A stretch of DNA of 64,000 nt from Prevotella sp. (GTDB lineage: Bacteria; Bacteroidota; Bacteroidia; Bacteroidales; Bacteroidaceae), in the NCBI GenBank assembly GCA_017554145.1, contig JAFZIZ010000008.1, forward strand, positions 223,783 through 287,782, in the 5' to 3' direction. The notes beneath the pieces are model-generated. The model was given only the letters and a program-made list of their open reading frames with translations. It was not told the origin of the DNA and ran no database searches. Shown piece by piece: positions 40,882-49,602 of the stretch. Made by a program: the position numbers and the translations under genes. Numbering within the stretch: the stretch's first letter is position 1; each line of letters starts with the position of its first letter.

Positions 40882-41898
40882 ATGAAAGATTTAGATTGGG
40901 GTAGTCTGTCGTTCGGTTATATGAAGACCGACTACAATGTACGTTGTTATTATCGCGACGGTAAATGGGGAGAAATAGAAGTTTGCTCCGACGAGTATCT
41001 GAACCTGCACATGGCAGCAACCTGTCTGCACTACGGTCAGGAGGCTTTCGAAGGACTGAAGGCTTACCGTTGTCCAGATGGTAAGGTGCGCATTTTCCGT
41101 GTCGACGAGAATGCTAAGCGCTTGCAGTCAACCTGCCGCGGCATCATGATGCCCGAGGTCAGCACAGAGCTATTCACCGAGATGGTTAAGAAGGTGGTTC
41201 GCCTCAATCAGGAGTGGATACCAACTTACGAAAGTGGTGCTACACTCTACATCCGCCCACTGCTCATTGGTACCAGCGCTCAGGTAGGTGTTCACCCCGC
41301 TAAGGAGTACTGCTTCCTTATTTTCGTAACGCCAGTAGGTCCATACTTCAAGGGCGGATTCTCAAGCAATCCATACGTCATTGTTCGTGAATACGACCGT
41401 TCAGCTCCTCTCGGAACTGGTAAATATAAGGTAGGTGGAAACTATGCAGCTTCTTTGTTTGCCAACAATCTGGCTCACGAGAAGGGTTACGCTTGCGAGT
41501 TCTATCTCGACGCTAAGGAAAAGAAATACATCGATGAGTGTGGTGCTGCCAACTTCTTTGGTATTAAGAACAATACCTACATCACACCAGAGTCAACCTC
41601 TATCCTGCCCTCTATCACCAACAAGAGTCTGATGCAGGTAGCTGAGGACTTAGGAATGAAAGTAGAACGCCGTCCTATCCCTGAAGAGGAGCTCGAGACC
41701 TTCGAGGAAGCAGGTGCATGCGGAACAGCAGCTGTCATCAGTCCTATTTCGTATATTGACGACCTCGACACAGGTAAACGCTACTCGTTTGGCGACAAGC
41801 CCGGTCCACAGTCAAAGAAGCTGTTCGACACCCTGCGTGGTATCCAGTATGGTGAGATTGAGGACAAGCATGGCTGGACAACTGTAGTTATCGAGTAA
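40882..41898 (+). CDS. ilvE: Branched-chain amino acid aminotransferase
   Basis: The 338-residue protein is the fold type IV aminotransferase for leucine, isoleucine and valine: HYGQEAFEGLKAYRCPDGKVRIFR, ESGATLYIRPLLIGT, PLGTGKYKVGGNYAASLFANN (PLP lysine), EKKYIDECGAANFFGI and SITNKSLMQVAEDLG. Cytoplasmic. It has its own promoter and ends at a bidirectional terminator. Confidence 0.95.
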   Translation: MKDLDWGSLSFGYMKTDYNVRCYYRDGKWGEIEVCSDEYLNLHMAATCLHYGQEAFEGLKAYRCPDGKVRIFRVDENAKRLQSTCRGIMMPEVSTELFTEMVKKVVRLNQEWIPTYESGATLYIRPLLIGTSAQVGVHPAKEYCFLIFVTPVGPYFKGGFSSNPYVIVREYDRSAPLGTGKYKVGGNYAASLFANNLAHEKGYACEFYLDAKEKKYIDECGAANFFGIKNNTYITPESTSILPSITNKSLMQVAEDLGMKVERRPIPEEELETFEEAGACGTAAVISPISYIDDLDTGKRYSFGDKPGPQSKKLFDTLRGIQYGEIEDKHGWTTVVIE

Positions 41899-41915
41899 TC
41901 TTCATAAGATAAAAT

Positions 41916-41945
41916 AAAAAAGAGGTTCGTTTGAACCTCTTTTTT
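41916..41945. terminator. Bidirectional terminator
   Basis: AAAAAAGAGGTTC-GTTT-GAACCTCTTTTTT is a perfect stem with A/T ends between the convergent ilvE and DUF805 genes. Confidence 0.92.
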
Positions 41946-42472
41946 TATGCTTCTACATATTTGGGGGAAGGACCGTATTTGTTGGTCTCTGGTTTACCAT
42001 CCATCAACGTAAAGATAAACACGATCAGACAGGAAATAAACCACAACAGTGACACCAATCCAATCAGAAGGAAGGAACTGGCATTCTCTTCTGCAAACGC
42101 CATGAGTTTATCGATATTCCCACTCTGGGCAATCATAACATATTGGGCCATTACTCCAGAGGTAGCCATAAGAATCTGGTAAATGATACCCAATCCATAA
42201 CTGGCATATACCCATGTAGCACTCTTTCCGACATCCTGCAGACGACGGGCAGTAACTGCCAATCCTAAAAACATTACTACGATGCTGGCGATGCCTGATA
42301 CTAACATATTGGTGATAAACCACGACAGAACGAAGTTGCCGACCAATACAACCAACATCCACCACCAGAATTCAGAACGACGACTACGTCCTTTGAAATC
42401 CGTCAAACGACTTGATGCCAATTTAATGGCTTCACCCATCCCCAACTGAGGGAGTTCTTTGTAATTTTCCAT
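41945..42472 (-). CDS. DUF805 membrane protein
   Basis: The 175-residue protein has the DUF805 hallmarks: FKGRSRRSEFWWWMLVVLV near the N-terminus and AVTARRLQDVGKSATWVY in the middle, with four hydrophobic helices. The molecular function of the family is not known. It has its own minus-strand promoter: TTTG at 42533-42536 and TAATTTTG at 42505-42512, 20 bases apart. Its stop codon lies within the terminator shared with ilvE. Confidence 0.88.
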   Translation of the reverse strand: MENYKELPQLGMGEAIKLASSRLTDFKGRSRRSEFWWWMLVVLVGNFVLSWFITNMLVSGIASIVVMFLGLAVTARRLQDVGKSATWVYASYGLGIIYQILMATSGVMAQYVMIAQSGNIDKLMAFAEENASSFLLIGLVSLLWFISCLIVFIFTLMDGKPETNKYGPSPKYVEA

Positions 42473-42504
42473 TGTTTATTAATAATTTAAGTTGGTATTT
42501 TCTG

Positions 42505-42536
42505 CAAAATTAAACTTTTTCATCTATTCGCCCAAA
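42505..42536 (-). promoter_or_regulatory. Promoter of the DUF805 gene
   Basis: TTTG (42533-42536) and TAATTTTG (42505-42512) with a 20-base spacer on the minus strand. Confidence 0.75.
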
Positions 42537-42580
42537 ATTATCCATACTTTTTTGTAATTTTGCACAAAAGAAATCAATAT

Positions 42581-43351
42581 ATGGGAAAAGGCAAACTGGC
42601 GAAATTCGCTGACATGGAGACTTATGAGAACGTATTTCAGTATCCGTTTTCCGTCATTGAGAATGTTCCTTTCGAGATGCAAGGACACTGGCATGAACAG
42701 TACTTTCATAATGACAACCCCATCGTCTTGGAATTAGGTTGTGGAAAAGGAGAATATACAGTAGGACTCGCAAAACGCTATCCTGACATGAACTTCATCG
42801 GAGTGGACATCAAGGGAGCGAGAATGTGGACAGGTGCTACGCAGGCTATCAAGGAAGGCATCAAAAATGTCGCTTTCCTGAGAACGAATATCGAAATCAT
42901 CGACCGTTTCTTTGCACCTGACGAAGTAAAGGAAATATGGTTGACGTTCAGTGATCCACAGATGAAGAACCCACGCAAGCGACTGACCAGTACTTACTTT
43001 ATGAATCGTTATCGCCACTTCCTCATTGATGGCGGCATTATCCATCTGAAGACAGATTCCAACTTTCTGTTCACCTATACCACCTATATGGTAGAGAAAA
43101 ACGGACTCCTGGTAGATGAAAGAACAGAAGACCTATATCACTGCTCTCACCTCTCGCCACTCACCACTCACCTCTTAAGTATTCAGACCTACTATGAACA
43201 GATGTGGATCGACCGAGGACTGAACATCAAATATATGAAGTTCCATCTGCCACACGAGGGCGAACTGACAGAACCAGACATTGAGATACCCCTTGATGAC
43301 TACCGTTCCTATCGGCGTGACAAGCGTAGTTCATTAGAAACCAGTAAATAG
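42581..43351 (+). CDS. trmB: tRNA (guanine-N7-)-methyltransferase
   Basis: The 256-residue protein (ATG at 42581, MGKGKLAKF) has the TrmB SAM site ([36 protein letters not shown]), the catalytic region [26 protein letters not shown] and [15 protein letters not shown]. It methylates G46 in tRNA variable loops. An alternative TTG at 42560 lies within the -7 element TAATTTTG (42555-42562) and is rejected. A five-unit heptanucleotide array encodes [12 protein letters not shown] at about residues 187-199, between the core and the C-terminal helix region. Confidence 0.93.
   Translation: MGKGKLAKFADMETYENVFQYPFSVIENVPFEMQGHWHEQYFHNDNPIVLELGCGKGEYTVGLAKRYPDMNFIGVDIKGARMWTGATQAIKEGIKNVAFLRTNIEIIDRFFAPDEVKEIWLTFSDPQMKNPRKRLTSTYFMNRYRHFLIDGGIIHLKTDSNFLFTYTTYMVEKNGLLVDERTEDLYHCSHLSPLTTHLLSIQTYYEQMWIDRGLNIKYMKFHLPHEGELTEPDIEIPLDDYRSYRRDKRSSLETSK
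43141..43175 (-). repeat. Heptanucleotide array in trmB, 5 units
   Basis: Read on the minus strand the units are AGAGGTG, AGTGGTG, AGTGGCG and AGAGCAG with strict 7-bp period. On the coding strand they give a Ser/Thr/Leu/His-rich segment. Confidence 0.8.
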
Positions 43352-43361
43352 AGAGAAAAAG

Positions 43362-43391
43362 AAAAATGCTTCCTTGTGGGAAGCACTTTTT
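43362..43391. terminator. Bidirectional terminator
   Basis: AAAAATGCTTCC pairs with GGAAGCA plus a T-run around a TTGT loop, between convergent trmB and glmM. Confidence 0.85.
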
Positions 43392-43394
43392 GTT

Positions 43395-44786
43395 TTATTG
43401 CATGTCGTAAACGACTTGCATGAGTTTCTTGCCGATAGCGTCAGCCTCCTCCATCGTGGCAGCTTCACTATAGACGCGGATAATCGGTTCGGTATTCGAC
43501 TTACGCAGATGTACCCATTTGTCGGGAAAGTCTATCTTCACACCGTCAATATCATTCACCTGGGCTGTTACATCAGCGGCAAACATTTCCTTGACCTTCA
43601 CCAGAATAGCATCCACATCGGTTTCTGGAGTAAGGTCAATACGATTCTTGGCTATCTGATAGTCTGGGAAGGTGGCACGGAGTTCACTCACCTTGCAACC
43701 CTTCTCAGCAAGAGAAGTCAGGAAGAGCGCTATACCTACCAGTGCATCACGACCATAATGGCTCTCAGGATAAATGACTCCACCATTACCCTCACCACCG
43801 ATAACGGCATTCACTTCCTTCATCTTCGTGGTCACATTCACCTCACCTACAGCTGCAGCAGCGTATTCTCCACCATGCTTACGTGTCACGTCACGCAGCG
43901 CACGGGTAGAAGAAAGATTAGAAACGGTATTACCTTTCGTCTTCGACAGGACATAGTCGGCCACACTAACCAGCGTATATTCCTCGCCAAACATCTTTCC
44001 ATCCTCACAGATAAAGGCCAGACGGTCAACGTCAGGATCAACCACAATACCCAAGTCATACTTACCCGTCTTCATCTCATCCATAATTCCCTGCAGATTC
44101 TTCTCCAAAGGTTCTGGATTATGGGCAAAGTCACCTGTTGCCTCCCCATTCAGAATGGTGTACTCCACACCCAGTGCGTCTAACAATTTGGGAAGGATGA
44201 TACCACCCACACTATTAATGGTATCTACACATACTTTGAATTTCGTCTTCTTGACAGCCTCTACATCCACTAATTTCAGTTGAAGGACACTTTCGATATG
44301 ACGGGCATCAAAGGAAGAGTCTTCGATATAATGTCCCAGATGATCTACATCGGCATACTCAAAGATCTCACGCTCGGCAATAGCGAGCACAATAGCACCA
44401 TCAGCCGCTGTCAGGAACTCCCCTTCGTTGTTCAGCAGTTTCAAGGCATTCCACTGACGGGGATTATGTGAAGCCGTGATGATGATACCACCATCAGCAC
44501 CAGACATCCTCACAGCCAATTCTGTAGTAGGAGTTGTAGCAAGACCGATATCAATGACATCATAACCTACTCCCATCAACGTACCACAGACCACGTTTTT
44601 GACCATCTCACCAGAGATACGTGCATCACGTCCTACCACAATCTTATTGGAAAAGCCTTTTCTTTCACGACGGATGAACTGTGCATAAGCAGTGGTGAAC
44701 TTCACGATGTCTAAGGGGTTCAAGGTATCGCCCGTAGAACCTCCAATAGTTCCACGGATACCGGAAATCGATTTAATAAGAGTCAT
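43395..44786 (-). CDS. glmM: Phosphoglucosamine mutase (phosphohexomutase family)
   Basis: The 463-residue protein has the alpha-D-phosphohexomutase motifs in order: SGIRGTIGGSTGDTLNP, phosphoserine loop IIITASHNPRQWN (about 105), metal site VVDPDVDRLAF (about 250), sugar loop GGEGNGGVIYPE and phosphate-binding RKSNTEPIIRVYSEA. GlmM makes glucosamine-1-phosphate for peptidoglycan and LPS precursors. Distinction from phosphomannomutase is not certain. It lies 12 bases after the DUF4827 gene and ends the minus-strand run. Confidence 0.88.
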   Translation of the reverse strand: MTLIKSISGIRGTIGGSTGDTLNPLDIVKFTTAYAQFIRRERKGFSNKIVVGRDARISGEMVKNVVCGTLMGVGYDVIDIGLATTPTTELAVRMSGADGGIIITASHNPRQWNALKLLNNEGEFLTAADGAIVLAIAEREIFEYADVDHLGHYIEDSSFDARHIESVLQLKLVDVEAVKKTKFKVCVDTINSVGGIILPKLLDALGVEYTILNGEATGDFAHNPEPLEKNLQGIMDEMKTGKYDLGIVVDPDVDRLAFICEDGKMFGEEYTLVSVADYVLSKTKGNTVSNLSSTRALRDVTRKHGGEYAAAAVGEVNVTTKMKEVNAVIGGEGNGGVIYPESHYGRDALVGIALFLTSLAEKGCKVSELRATFPDYQIAKNRIDLTPETDVDAILVKVKEMFAADVTAQVNDIDGVKIDFPDKWVHLRKSNTEPIIRVYSEAATMEEADAIGKKLMQVVYDMQ

Positions 44787-44798
44787 GTTTTCTTGGTT

Positions 44799-45467
44799 TT
44801 AAATATCTCGTTCGTAAGTTATCTCGTAGAAACAAGGATAAACACTGGACGATGCATCTGGTGTACCTTGCGTATGAGGCACTATCAGACGAACTTTAGC
44901 CACCTCGTCACCAGCCTTCTCTGGGCGTCCGATATTAATATAAGATAACGGAACCAACCATCCAGAAGGAACTGAAGCGGAACCGTGGAAAGCATACATC
45001 ACGCTGTTGTCTGCAACAAACGAAGCGGTATAGGACATTCCCACACGCGTCACACTCATCTTCTCAGGATACGCCGACAAATCATAATAGATTCCCTTGA
45101 TATATGCTCCATAGGCAATATCGTTTCTAATCAGCATCGAGTCTGCCTTGATATTATATTCAGAAAAGCGGCAGAGAATCTCCACTTGCTTATTCTCCTC
45201 TATCTGGGAACCACAACCCTTACGCACAATCTGCATATAAACGGCACTTTTCGGCAGATAGACGTACTCGTTTTTGTTGACATCTGTGGTCTGATTGTTC
45301 GCCTCAAAAACTTCTTCGCCAATCACCTTAATGCCTTTCTCACTAATATAACGGTTGATAGCGTCACGCTCCGCTTCCTTCAAGTCTGAATAAGTCTCAC
45401 CATTACTACAACTGATGAAAAGCAAGATGGTACAAAGCAGGAGTAACAGACTATATATTTTCTTCAT
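44799..45467 (-). CDS. DUF4827-type lipoprotein
   Basis: The 222-residue protein has a lipoprotein signal (LLLLLCTILLFISCSNGE, Cys about 20) and the DUF4827 pattern DAINRYISEKGIKVI, EYVYLPKSAVYMQIVRKGCG, PSGWLVPLSYINIGRPE. The family is restricted to Bacteroidota and resembles FKBP-type isomerases in fold, but proline isomerase activity is not established. A TAAATTTG -7 element lies at 45496-45503 on the minus strand. It precedes glmM by 12 bases. Confidence 0.8.
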   Translation of the reverse strand: MKKIYSLLLLLCTILLFISCSNGETYSDLKEAERDAINRYISEKGIKVIGEEVFEANNQTTDVNKNEYVYLPKSAVYMQIVRKGCGSQIEENKQVEILCRFSEYNIKADSMLIRNDIAYGAYIKGIYYDLSAYPEKMSVTRVGMSYTASFVADNSVMYAFHGSASVPSGWLVPLSYINIGRPEKAGDEVAKVRLIVPHTQGTPDASSSVYPCFYEITYERDI

Positions 45468-45495
45468 ATCCTTTATATTCTTTTGATTTCGGGCA

Positions 45496-45503
45496 CAAAT
45501 TTA
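45496..45503 (-). promoter_or_regulatory. Promoter -7 element of the DUF4827-glmM pair
   Basis: TAAATTTG on the minus strand, 28 bases before the ATG; no TTTG at standard distance. Confidence 0.5.
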
Positions 45504-45535
45504 CAAATAAATTACCAATTATCTACAATATTAGG

Positions 45536-46573
45536 CTACTTTAACGTGTCTTCAAAATACAACATGGCACGTTTCACCACTTCCACAGCCTCATCTATCG
45601 AGCAAAGGAGCTTGCCACCAGAGGCATTCAGGTGTCCACCGCCATTGAAAAACATCTCTGCCATTTTGTTACAAGGGAAATCATCAACAGAGCGCAAACT
45701 GACCCATATCACGTTGTCACGCTCTGTATCCTCACGCAAAGAAATGCTGAGTTTGATGCCTTTAATCTGTAACGGCATATTCACCAGACCTTCGGCATCA
45801 CCCTTGATAAAATGGAATTGATGCAAGTCCTCACGCGTCAAAGTATAGAAGGCCGCATGATGCATATTATCCACCACCAATTTATGACAGAGCACATAAC
45901 CCACCAGACGGATACGATGCTCGCTATAGTTATGATAGACATTGCGATAGATTTTGTCCTTATCAATATGCTTGGTCAGTAACAGACTGATAATATAGAA
46001 AATATCCGGTTCTGTAGAATTATAGGTAAAACCACCTGTATCCGTCATCATACCACAATAGATAGGACCTGCAAAATGTTTCCCTTGCTGCTCGAAGAGT
46101 CCCATCTGCCAGACGATACGGAACACCAGTTCACTGGTTGACGACATCTCTGGATGGGAAATCGTCAGCACGGCATCTACCTGTGGATCCAGATGATGGT
46201 CTATCAGCACTTTCTTGGCTGGAGAAGATTGCAGAACTTCCTCCATCGCATCAGTACGTGACAGGGTATTAAAGTCCAGACAGAACACCAAGTCGGCTAT
46301 CTTCAGAACAGTATCCACATACTCCTTCCGTTTGTCATAGCGAACAATCTGCTGCGTATTCGGCATCCAGTGCAGATAGTCGGGAAACTGATCGGGTACC
46401 ACCACTAAGGGATCCTTGCCCAGTCCTTTCAGTACCTCTGCCAATCCCAGCACAGAGCCTATGGCATCGCCGTCAGGATGCATGTGACCACAGAGTACAA
46501 TACTCTCTGCGTTATCGATAAGGGAGCGCAGTTCACTGCACTCCCTTTCTGTCAAAATATCTTTCAGCATCAA
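45536..46573 (-). CDS. DHH/DHHA1 phosphoesterase (NrnA-like nanoRNase / pAp phosphatase)
   Basis: The 345-residue protein shows GHMHPDGDAIGS, VFCLDFNTLSR, the DHH motif in VLIDHHLDP, MMTDTGGFTYNST and the DHHA1 substrate motif FFNGGGHLNASGG. NrnA-type enzymes remove short oligoribonucleotides and dephosphorylate 3',5'-pAp; some relatives act on cyclic dinucleotide products. The start overlaps the preceding nucleotidyltransferase gene by four bases. Confidence 0.88.
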   Translation of the reverse strand: MMLKDILTERECSELRSLIDNAESIVLCGHMHPDGDAIGSVLGLAEVLKGLGKDPLVVVPDQFPDYLHWMPNTQQIVRYDKRKEYVDTVLKIADLVFCLDFNTLSRTDAMEEVLQSSPAKKVLIDHHLDPQVDAVLTISHPEMSSTSELVFRIVWQMGLFEQQGKHFAGPIYCGMMTDTGGFTYNSTEPDIFYIISLLLTKHIDKDKIYRNVYHNYSEHRIRLVGYVLCHKLVVDNMHHAAFYTLTREDLHQFHFIKGDAEGLVNMPLQIKGIKLSISLREDTERDNVIWVSLRSVDDFPCNKMAEMFFNGGGHLNASGGKLLCSIDEAVEVVKRAMLYFEDTLK

Positions 46574-47511
46574 AATAGTTTATTGGGATATATACCATCA
46601 TCTACCAATTGCTGGATACGGTTTACGGTATCCTCACGATCAGCGGCATAAGTTACACCAAACCATTTGGAGGTAGTATCCAGCACCTCCACCGTAGCAG
46701 TCTTCTCATTGATAAGTTTGTTAACCATCAACGGGATAAAGAACTCTGCTTTCAGGTTCTCCATATTCTTCGGATCATTCAGGAACTCCTTGAAGTATGC
46801 CTCTGAATACTCGAAATAGTCAGGTGTGAAGCCCCACATATTCATGGATACAGGGGTGTTGTCGTCTACGACAACCCATTTACCCTCTTCGTCCTTATAG
46901 CGAATAGGTTCATTGGCGGCACCTGCGTTAGAGCCGTCTTCGGCACAACGTACGATTTCCGTGCGCTCTACCACATCCGTCAAATGTCCCTGCTCGTTCT
47001 TCGAACAGATACCACGAGCCACCGTACCGTTCTCACTCAGTGTGTTGCCTACGCGGAAGCCCACCATCGCATACTGATTCTTGGCGCCCTCGGGAAGTTC
47101 TGACAGATACTTACCGATGACCATGAAGGCATCACGATTGTAGAAATCGTCGCAGTTGATGACACAGAATGGTTCTTTGATGACGTCCTTACCCATCAGT
47201 ACGGCATGGTTAGTGCCCCAAGGTTTTACACGTCCTTCGGGAACCTTAAAACCCTCAGGCAAGGCGTCAATGCCCTGAAAACAGAGTTCACAGGGAATAT
47301 GTCCCTCATACTTAGCAAGAATCTGCGTACGGAACTGCTCTTCGAAGTCCTTGCGGATCACCCATACGATTTTTCCAAAACCAGCCTGGATAGCATCGTA
47401 GATACTATAGTCCATGATAGTCTCACCATTGGGTCCCAGTCCGTCGAGCTGCTTCAGTCCGCCATAGCGACTGCCCATTCCTGCTGCCAATAAGAATAAT
47501 GTCGGTTTCAT
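46570..47511 (-). CDS. Nucleotidyltransferase family protein
   Basis: The 313-residue protein has the sugar-nucleotidyltransferase N-terminus LFLLAAGMGSRYGGLKQLDGLGPNGE and DDFYNRDAF, typical of NDP-sugar pyrophosphorylases. The substrate sugar is unknown. A four-unit heptanucleotide array fills the gap after thrS and ends 6 bases before its ATG. It is coupled to the DHH gene by an ATGA overlap. In this operon a cell-envelope precursor role is possible (glmM lies downstream), but this is context only. Confidence 0.82.
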   Translation of the reverse strand: MKPTLFLLAAGMGSRYGGLKQLDGLGPNGETIMDYSIYDAIQAGFGKIVWVIRKDFEEQFRTQILAKYEGHIPCELCFQGIDALPEGFKVPEGRVKPWGTNHAVLMGKDVIKEPFCVINCDDFYNRDAFMVIGKYLSELPEGAKNQYAMVGFRVGNTLSENGTVARGICSKNEQGHLTDVVERTEIVRCAEDGSNAGAANEPIRYKDEEGKWVVVDDNTPVSMNMWGFTPDYFEYSEAYFKEFLNDPKNMENLKAEFFIPLMVNKLINEKTATVEVLDTTSKWFGVTYAADREDTVNRIQQLVDDGIYPNKLF

Positions 47512-47517
47512 ATCTTA

Positions 47518-47545
47518 TTTCTATAAACTTTAAACTATAAACTAT
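47518..47545 (-). repeat. Heptanucleotide array between thrS and the nucleotidyltransferase, 4 units
   Basis: Units ATAGTTT, AAAGTTT and ATAGAAA on the minus strand with period 7. The array begins right after the thrS stop and ends 6 bases before the next ATG. Confidence 0.8.
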
Positions 47546-47546
47546 A

Positions 47547-49493
47547 TCAGAACTCTTTCGTCATTTCAGCCACCTCAGCATTGATATGGTCGATGAATTC
47601 CTGGATGGTCATGACCTTCTGCTCACCACCGCCCTGTGGACGAACGGCAACAGTTCCGTCAGCCTGCTCTTTCTCACCGACAATCACCATATAAGGGATA
47701 CGCTTCAACTCGTTGTCGCGAATCTTACGACCGAGTTTCTCATTACGCAAGTCAATAGTAGGACGAACACCACCGAGGTCGAACTTCTTAGCCACCTCTT
47801 TGGCGTAGTCGTTATATTTCTCTGACAATGGCAGGATAGCCACTTGGTCAGGCGTAAGCCACAAGGGGAAGTGACCGCTGGTATGCTCAATCAGTACGGC
47901 GCAGAAGCGCTCCATTGAACCAAATGGTGCACGGTGAATCATCACCGGTGTCTTCTTCTGGTTATCCTCGTCAGTATACTCCAGTTGGAAGCGCTTCGGC
48001 AGGTTATAGTCTACCTGAATAGTACCCAACTGCCAGCGACGACCGATGGCATCCTTGATCATGAAGTCGAGTTTCGGACCATAGAAAGCTGCCTCACCGT
48101 ATTCCACCTTAGCAGGCAGGCCCTTCTCACGGCATGCCTCCACAATAGCAGCCTCAGCCAGTGCCCAGTCTTCATCGGTTCCTACATACTTATCATGATC
48201 GTTAGGATCACGCAAACTAATCTGTGCCTCGAAATTAAAGCCGAAGGCACTGAGCACGATACCGATGATATCCATCACATTCAGGAACTCCTGCTTCACC
48301 TGGTCTGGACGACAGAACAGGTGGGCATCGTCCTGCGTGAACGAACGCACACGCGTCAGTCCATGTAACTCACCACTCTGCTCATAACGGTAAACCGTAC
48401 CAAACTCAGCGATACGCAAAGGCAGGTCACGATAGGAACGGGGCTTCCATGCGAATATCTCACAGTGGTGAGGACAGTTCATCGGCTTCAGCATATACTC
48501 CTCATCCTCCTCTGGTGTATGGATGGGCTGGAAGGAGTCCTTACCATAGTGGGCATAGTGACCACTGGTGATATATAGATTTTTCGAACCGATATGCGGC
48601 GTGATCACCTCCTGATAACCGAAACGCTTCTGCACCTTACGCAGATGGTCTTGCAAGCGCAGACGTAACTCCGTGCCCTTCGGCAACCAGATAGGCAGAC
48701 CCTTGCCTACCTTATCGGAGAACATAAACAGTTCCATCTCCTTGCCAATCTTACGGTGGTCACGCTTCTTAGCCTCTTCCAGCATCACGAGATACTCATC
48801 GAGCATCTTCTTCTTCGGGAACGAGATACCATACAAACGCTGCATCTGTTCACGAGTAGCGTCACCACGCCAGAAGGCACCAGCCACGCTCGTCAGTTTC
48901 ACAGCCTTGATCTCACCTGTATCCATCAAGTGCGGACCACGGCAGAGGTCTGTGAAGTTACCTTGTGTATAGGTCGTAATACTGCCATCTTCCAGATCCT
49001 GGTCGATATGCTCGCACTTATAGGTCTGACCATCGGCAGCAAACTCTTTCAGAGCGTCGGCCTTAGCCACCTCTTTGCGAACCACAGGTTCCTTCTTACC
49101 AGCCAGTTCACGCATTTTCTCCTCAATCTTGGGGAAGTCACTCTCCTTGATCATCTCACCGTTAGGCAGCAGGACGTCATAGAAGAAACCGTTCTCTACG
49201 GCAGGACCGAAACCAAACTGGATGCCAGGATACAACTCCTGCAGAGCCTCCGCCAACAAGTGTGCAGAAGTGTGCCAGAAGGTATGCTTACCTTGCTCGT
49301 CGTCGAACTTGTAGAGCTCTATTGTAGCGTCCTCATTGATCGGACGGTTCAACTCTACGGTCTCACCATTCACGCCACAGGCAATCACGCTGCGTGCCAG
49401 AGCCGGTGAGATACTCTCGGCAATCTGAAGTCCGGTAACGCCCTGCTCATACGAGCGAACAGAACCGTCCGGAAAAGTAATGTTGATCATCAT
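47547..49493 (-). CDS. thrS: Threonine-tRNA ligase
   Basis: The 648-residue protein has the TGS domain (1-60, [25 protein letters not shown]), the editing domain with [11 protein letters not shown] and the class II catalytic core ([13 protein letters not shown] zinc cysteine, [55 protein letters not shown]) plus an anticodon-binding domain. Length is normal. Its promoter is embedded in the terminator hairpin of the upstream ppiD-like gene. It heads the run thrS, nucleotidyltransferase, DHH. Confidence 0.97.
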   Translation of the reverse strand: MMINITFPDGSVRSYEQGVTGLQIAESISPALARSVIACGVNGETVELNRPINEDATIELYKFDDEQGKHTFWHTSAHLLAEALQELYPGIQFGFGPAVENGFFYDVLLPNGEMIKESDFPKIEEKMRELAGKKEPVVRKEVAKADALKEFAADGQTYKCEHIDQDLEDGSITTYTQGNFTDLCRGPHLMDTGEIKAVKLTSVAGAFWRGDATREQMQRLYGISFPKKKMLDEYLVMLEEAKKRDHRKIGKEMELFMFSDKVGKGLPIWLPKGTELRLRLQDHLRKVQKRFGYQEVITPHIGSKNLYITSGHYAHYGKDSFQPIHTPEEDEEYMLKPMNCPHHCEIFAWKPRSYRDLPLRIAEFGTVYRYEQSGELHGLTRVRSFTQDDAHLFCRPDQVKQEFLNVMDIIGIVLSAFGFNFEAQISLRDPNDHDKYVGTDEDWALAEAAIVEACREKGLPAKVEYGEAAFYGPKLDFMIKDAIGRRWQLGTIQVDYNLPKRFQLEYTDEDNQKKTPVMIHRAPFGSMERFCAVLIEHTSGHFPLWLTPDQVAILPLSEKYNDYAKEVAKKFDLGGVRPTIDLRNEKLGRKIRDNELKRIPYMVIVGEKEQADGTVAVRPQGGGEQKVMTIQEFIDHINAEVAEMTKEF

Positions 49494-49526
49494 ATTTACA
49501 ATATATGTTTAAATTTAAATCGGATG

Positions 49527-49557
49527 CAAAATTACAAAAAATCGGGCAAAGCACAAA
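49527..49557 (-). promoter_or_regulatory. thrS promoter inside the preceding terminator
   Basis: On the minus strand TTTG (49554-49557) is in the hairpin loop and TAATTTTG (49527-49534) directly follows the T-run; the spacer is 19 bases. Confidence 0.7.
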
Positions 49558-49574
49558 GCCTTTGCCCGATTTTT
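49536..49574 (-). terminator. Terminator of the ppiD-like gene
   Basis: AAAAATCGGGCAAAG pairs with CTTTGCCCGATTTTT, a 15-bp perfect stem with an 8-base loop, followed on the minus strand by a T-run. It lies 29 bases after the ppiD-like stop. Confidence 0.92.
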
Positions 49575-49602
49575 CATCTTTATAATGATACTAAACAATT
49601 AC

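Noticed and set aside
42560-42580. TTG start for trmB
   Set aside because: It lies within the TAATTTTG promoter element; the ATG at 42581 fits the family.
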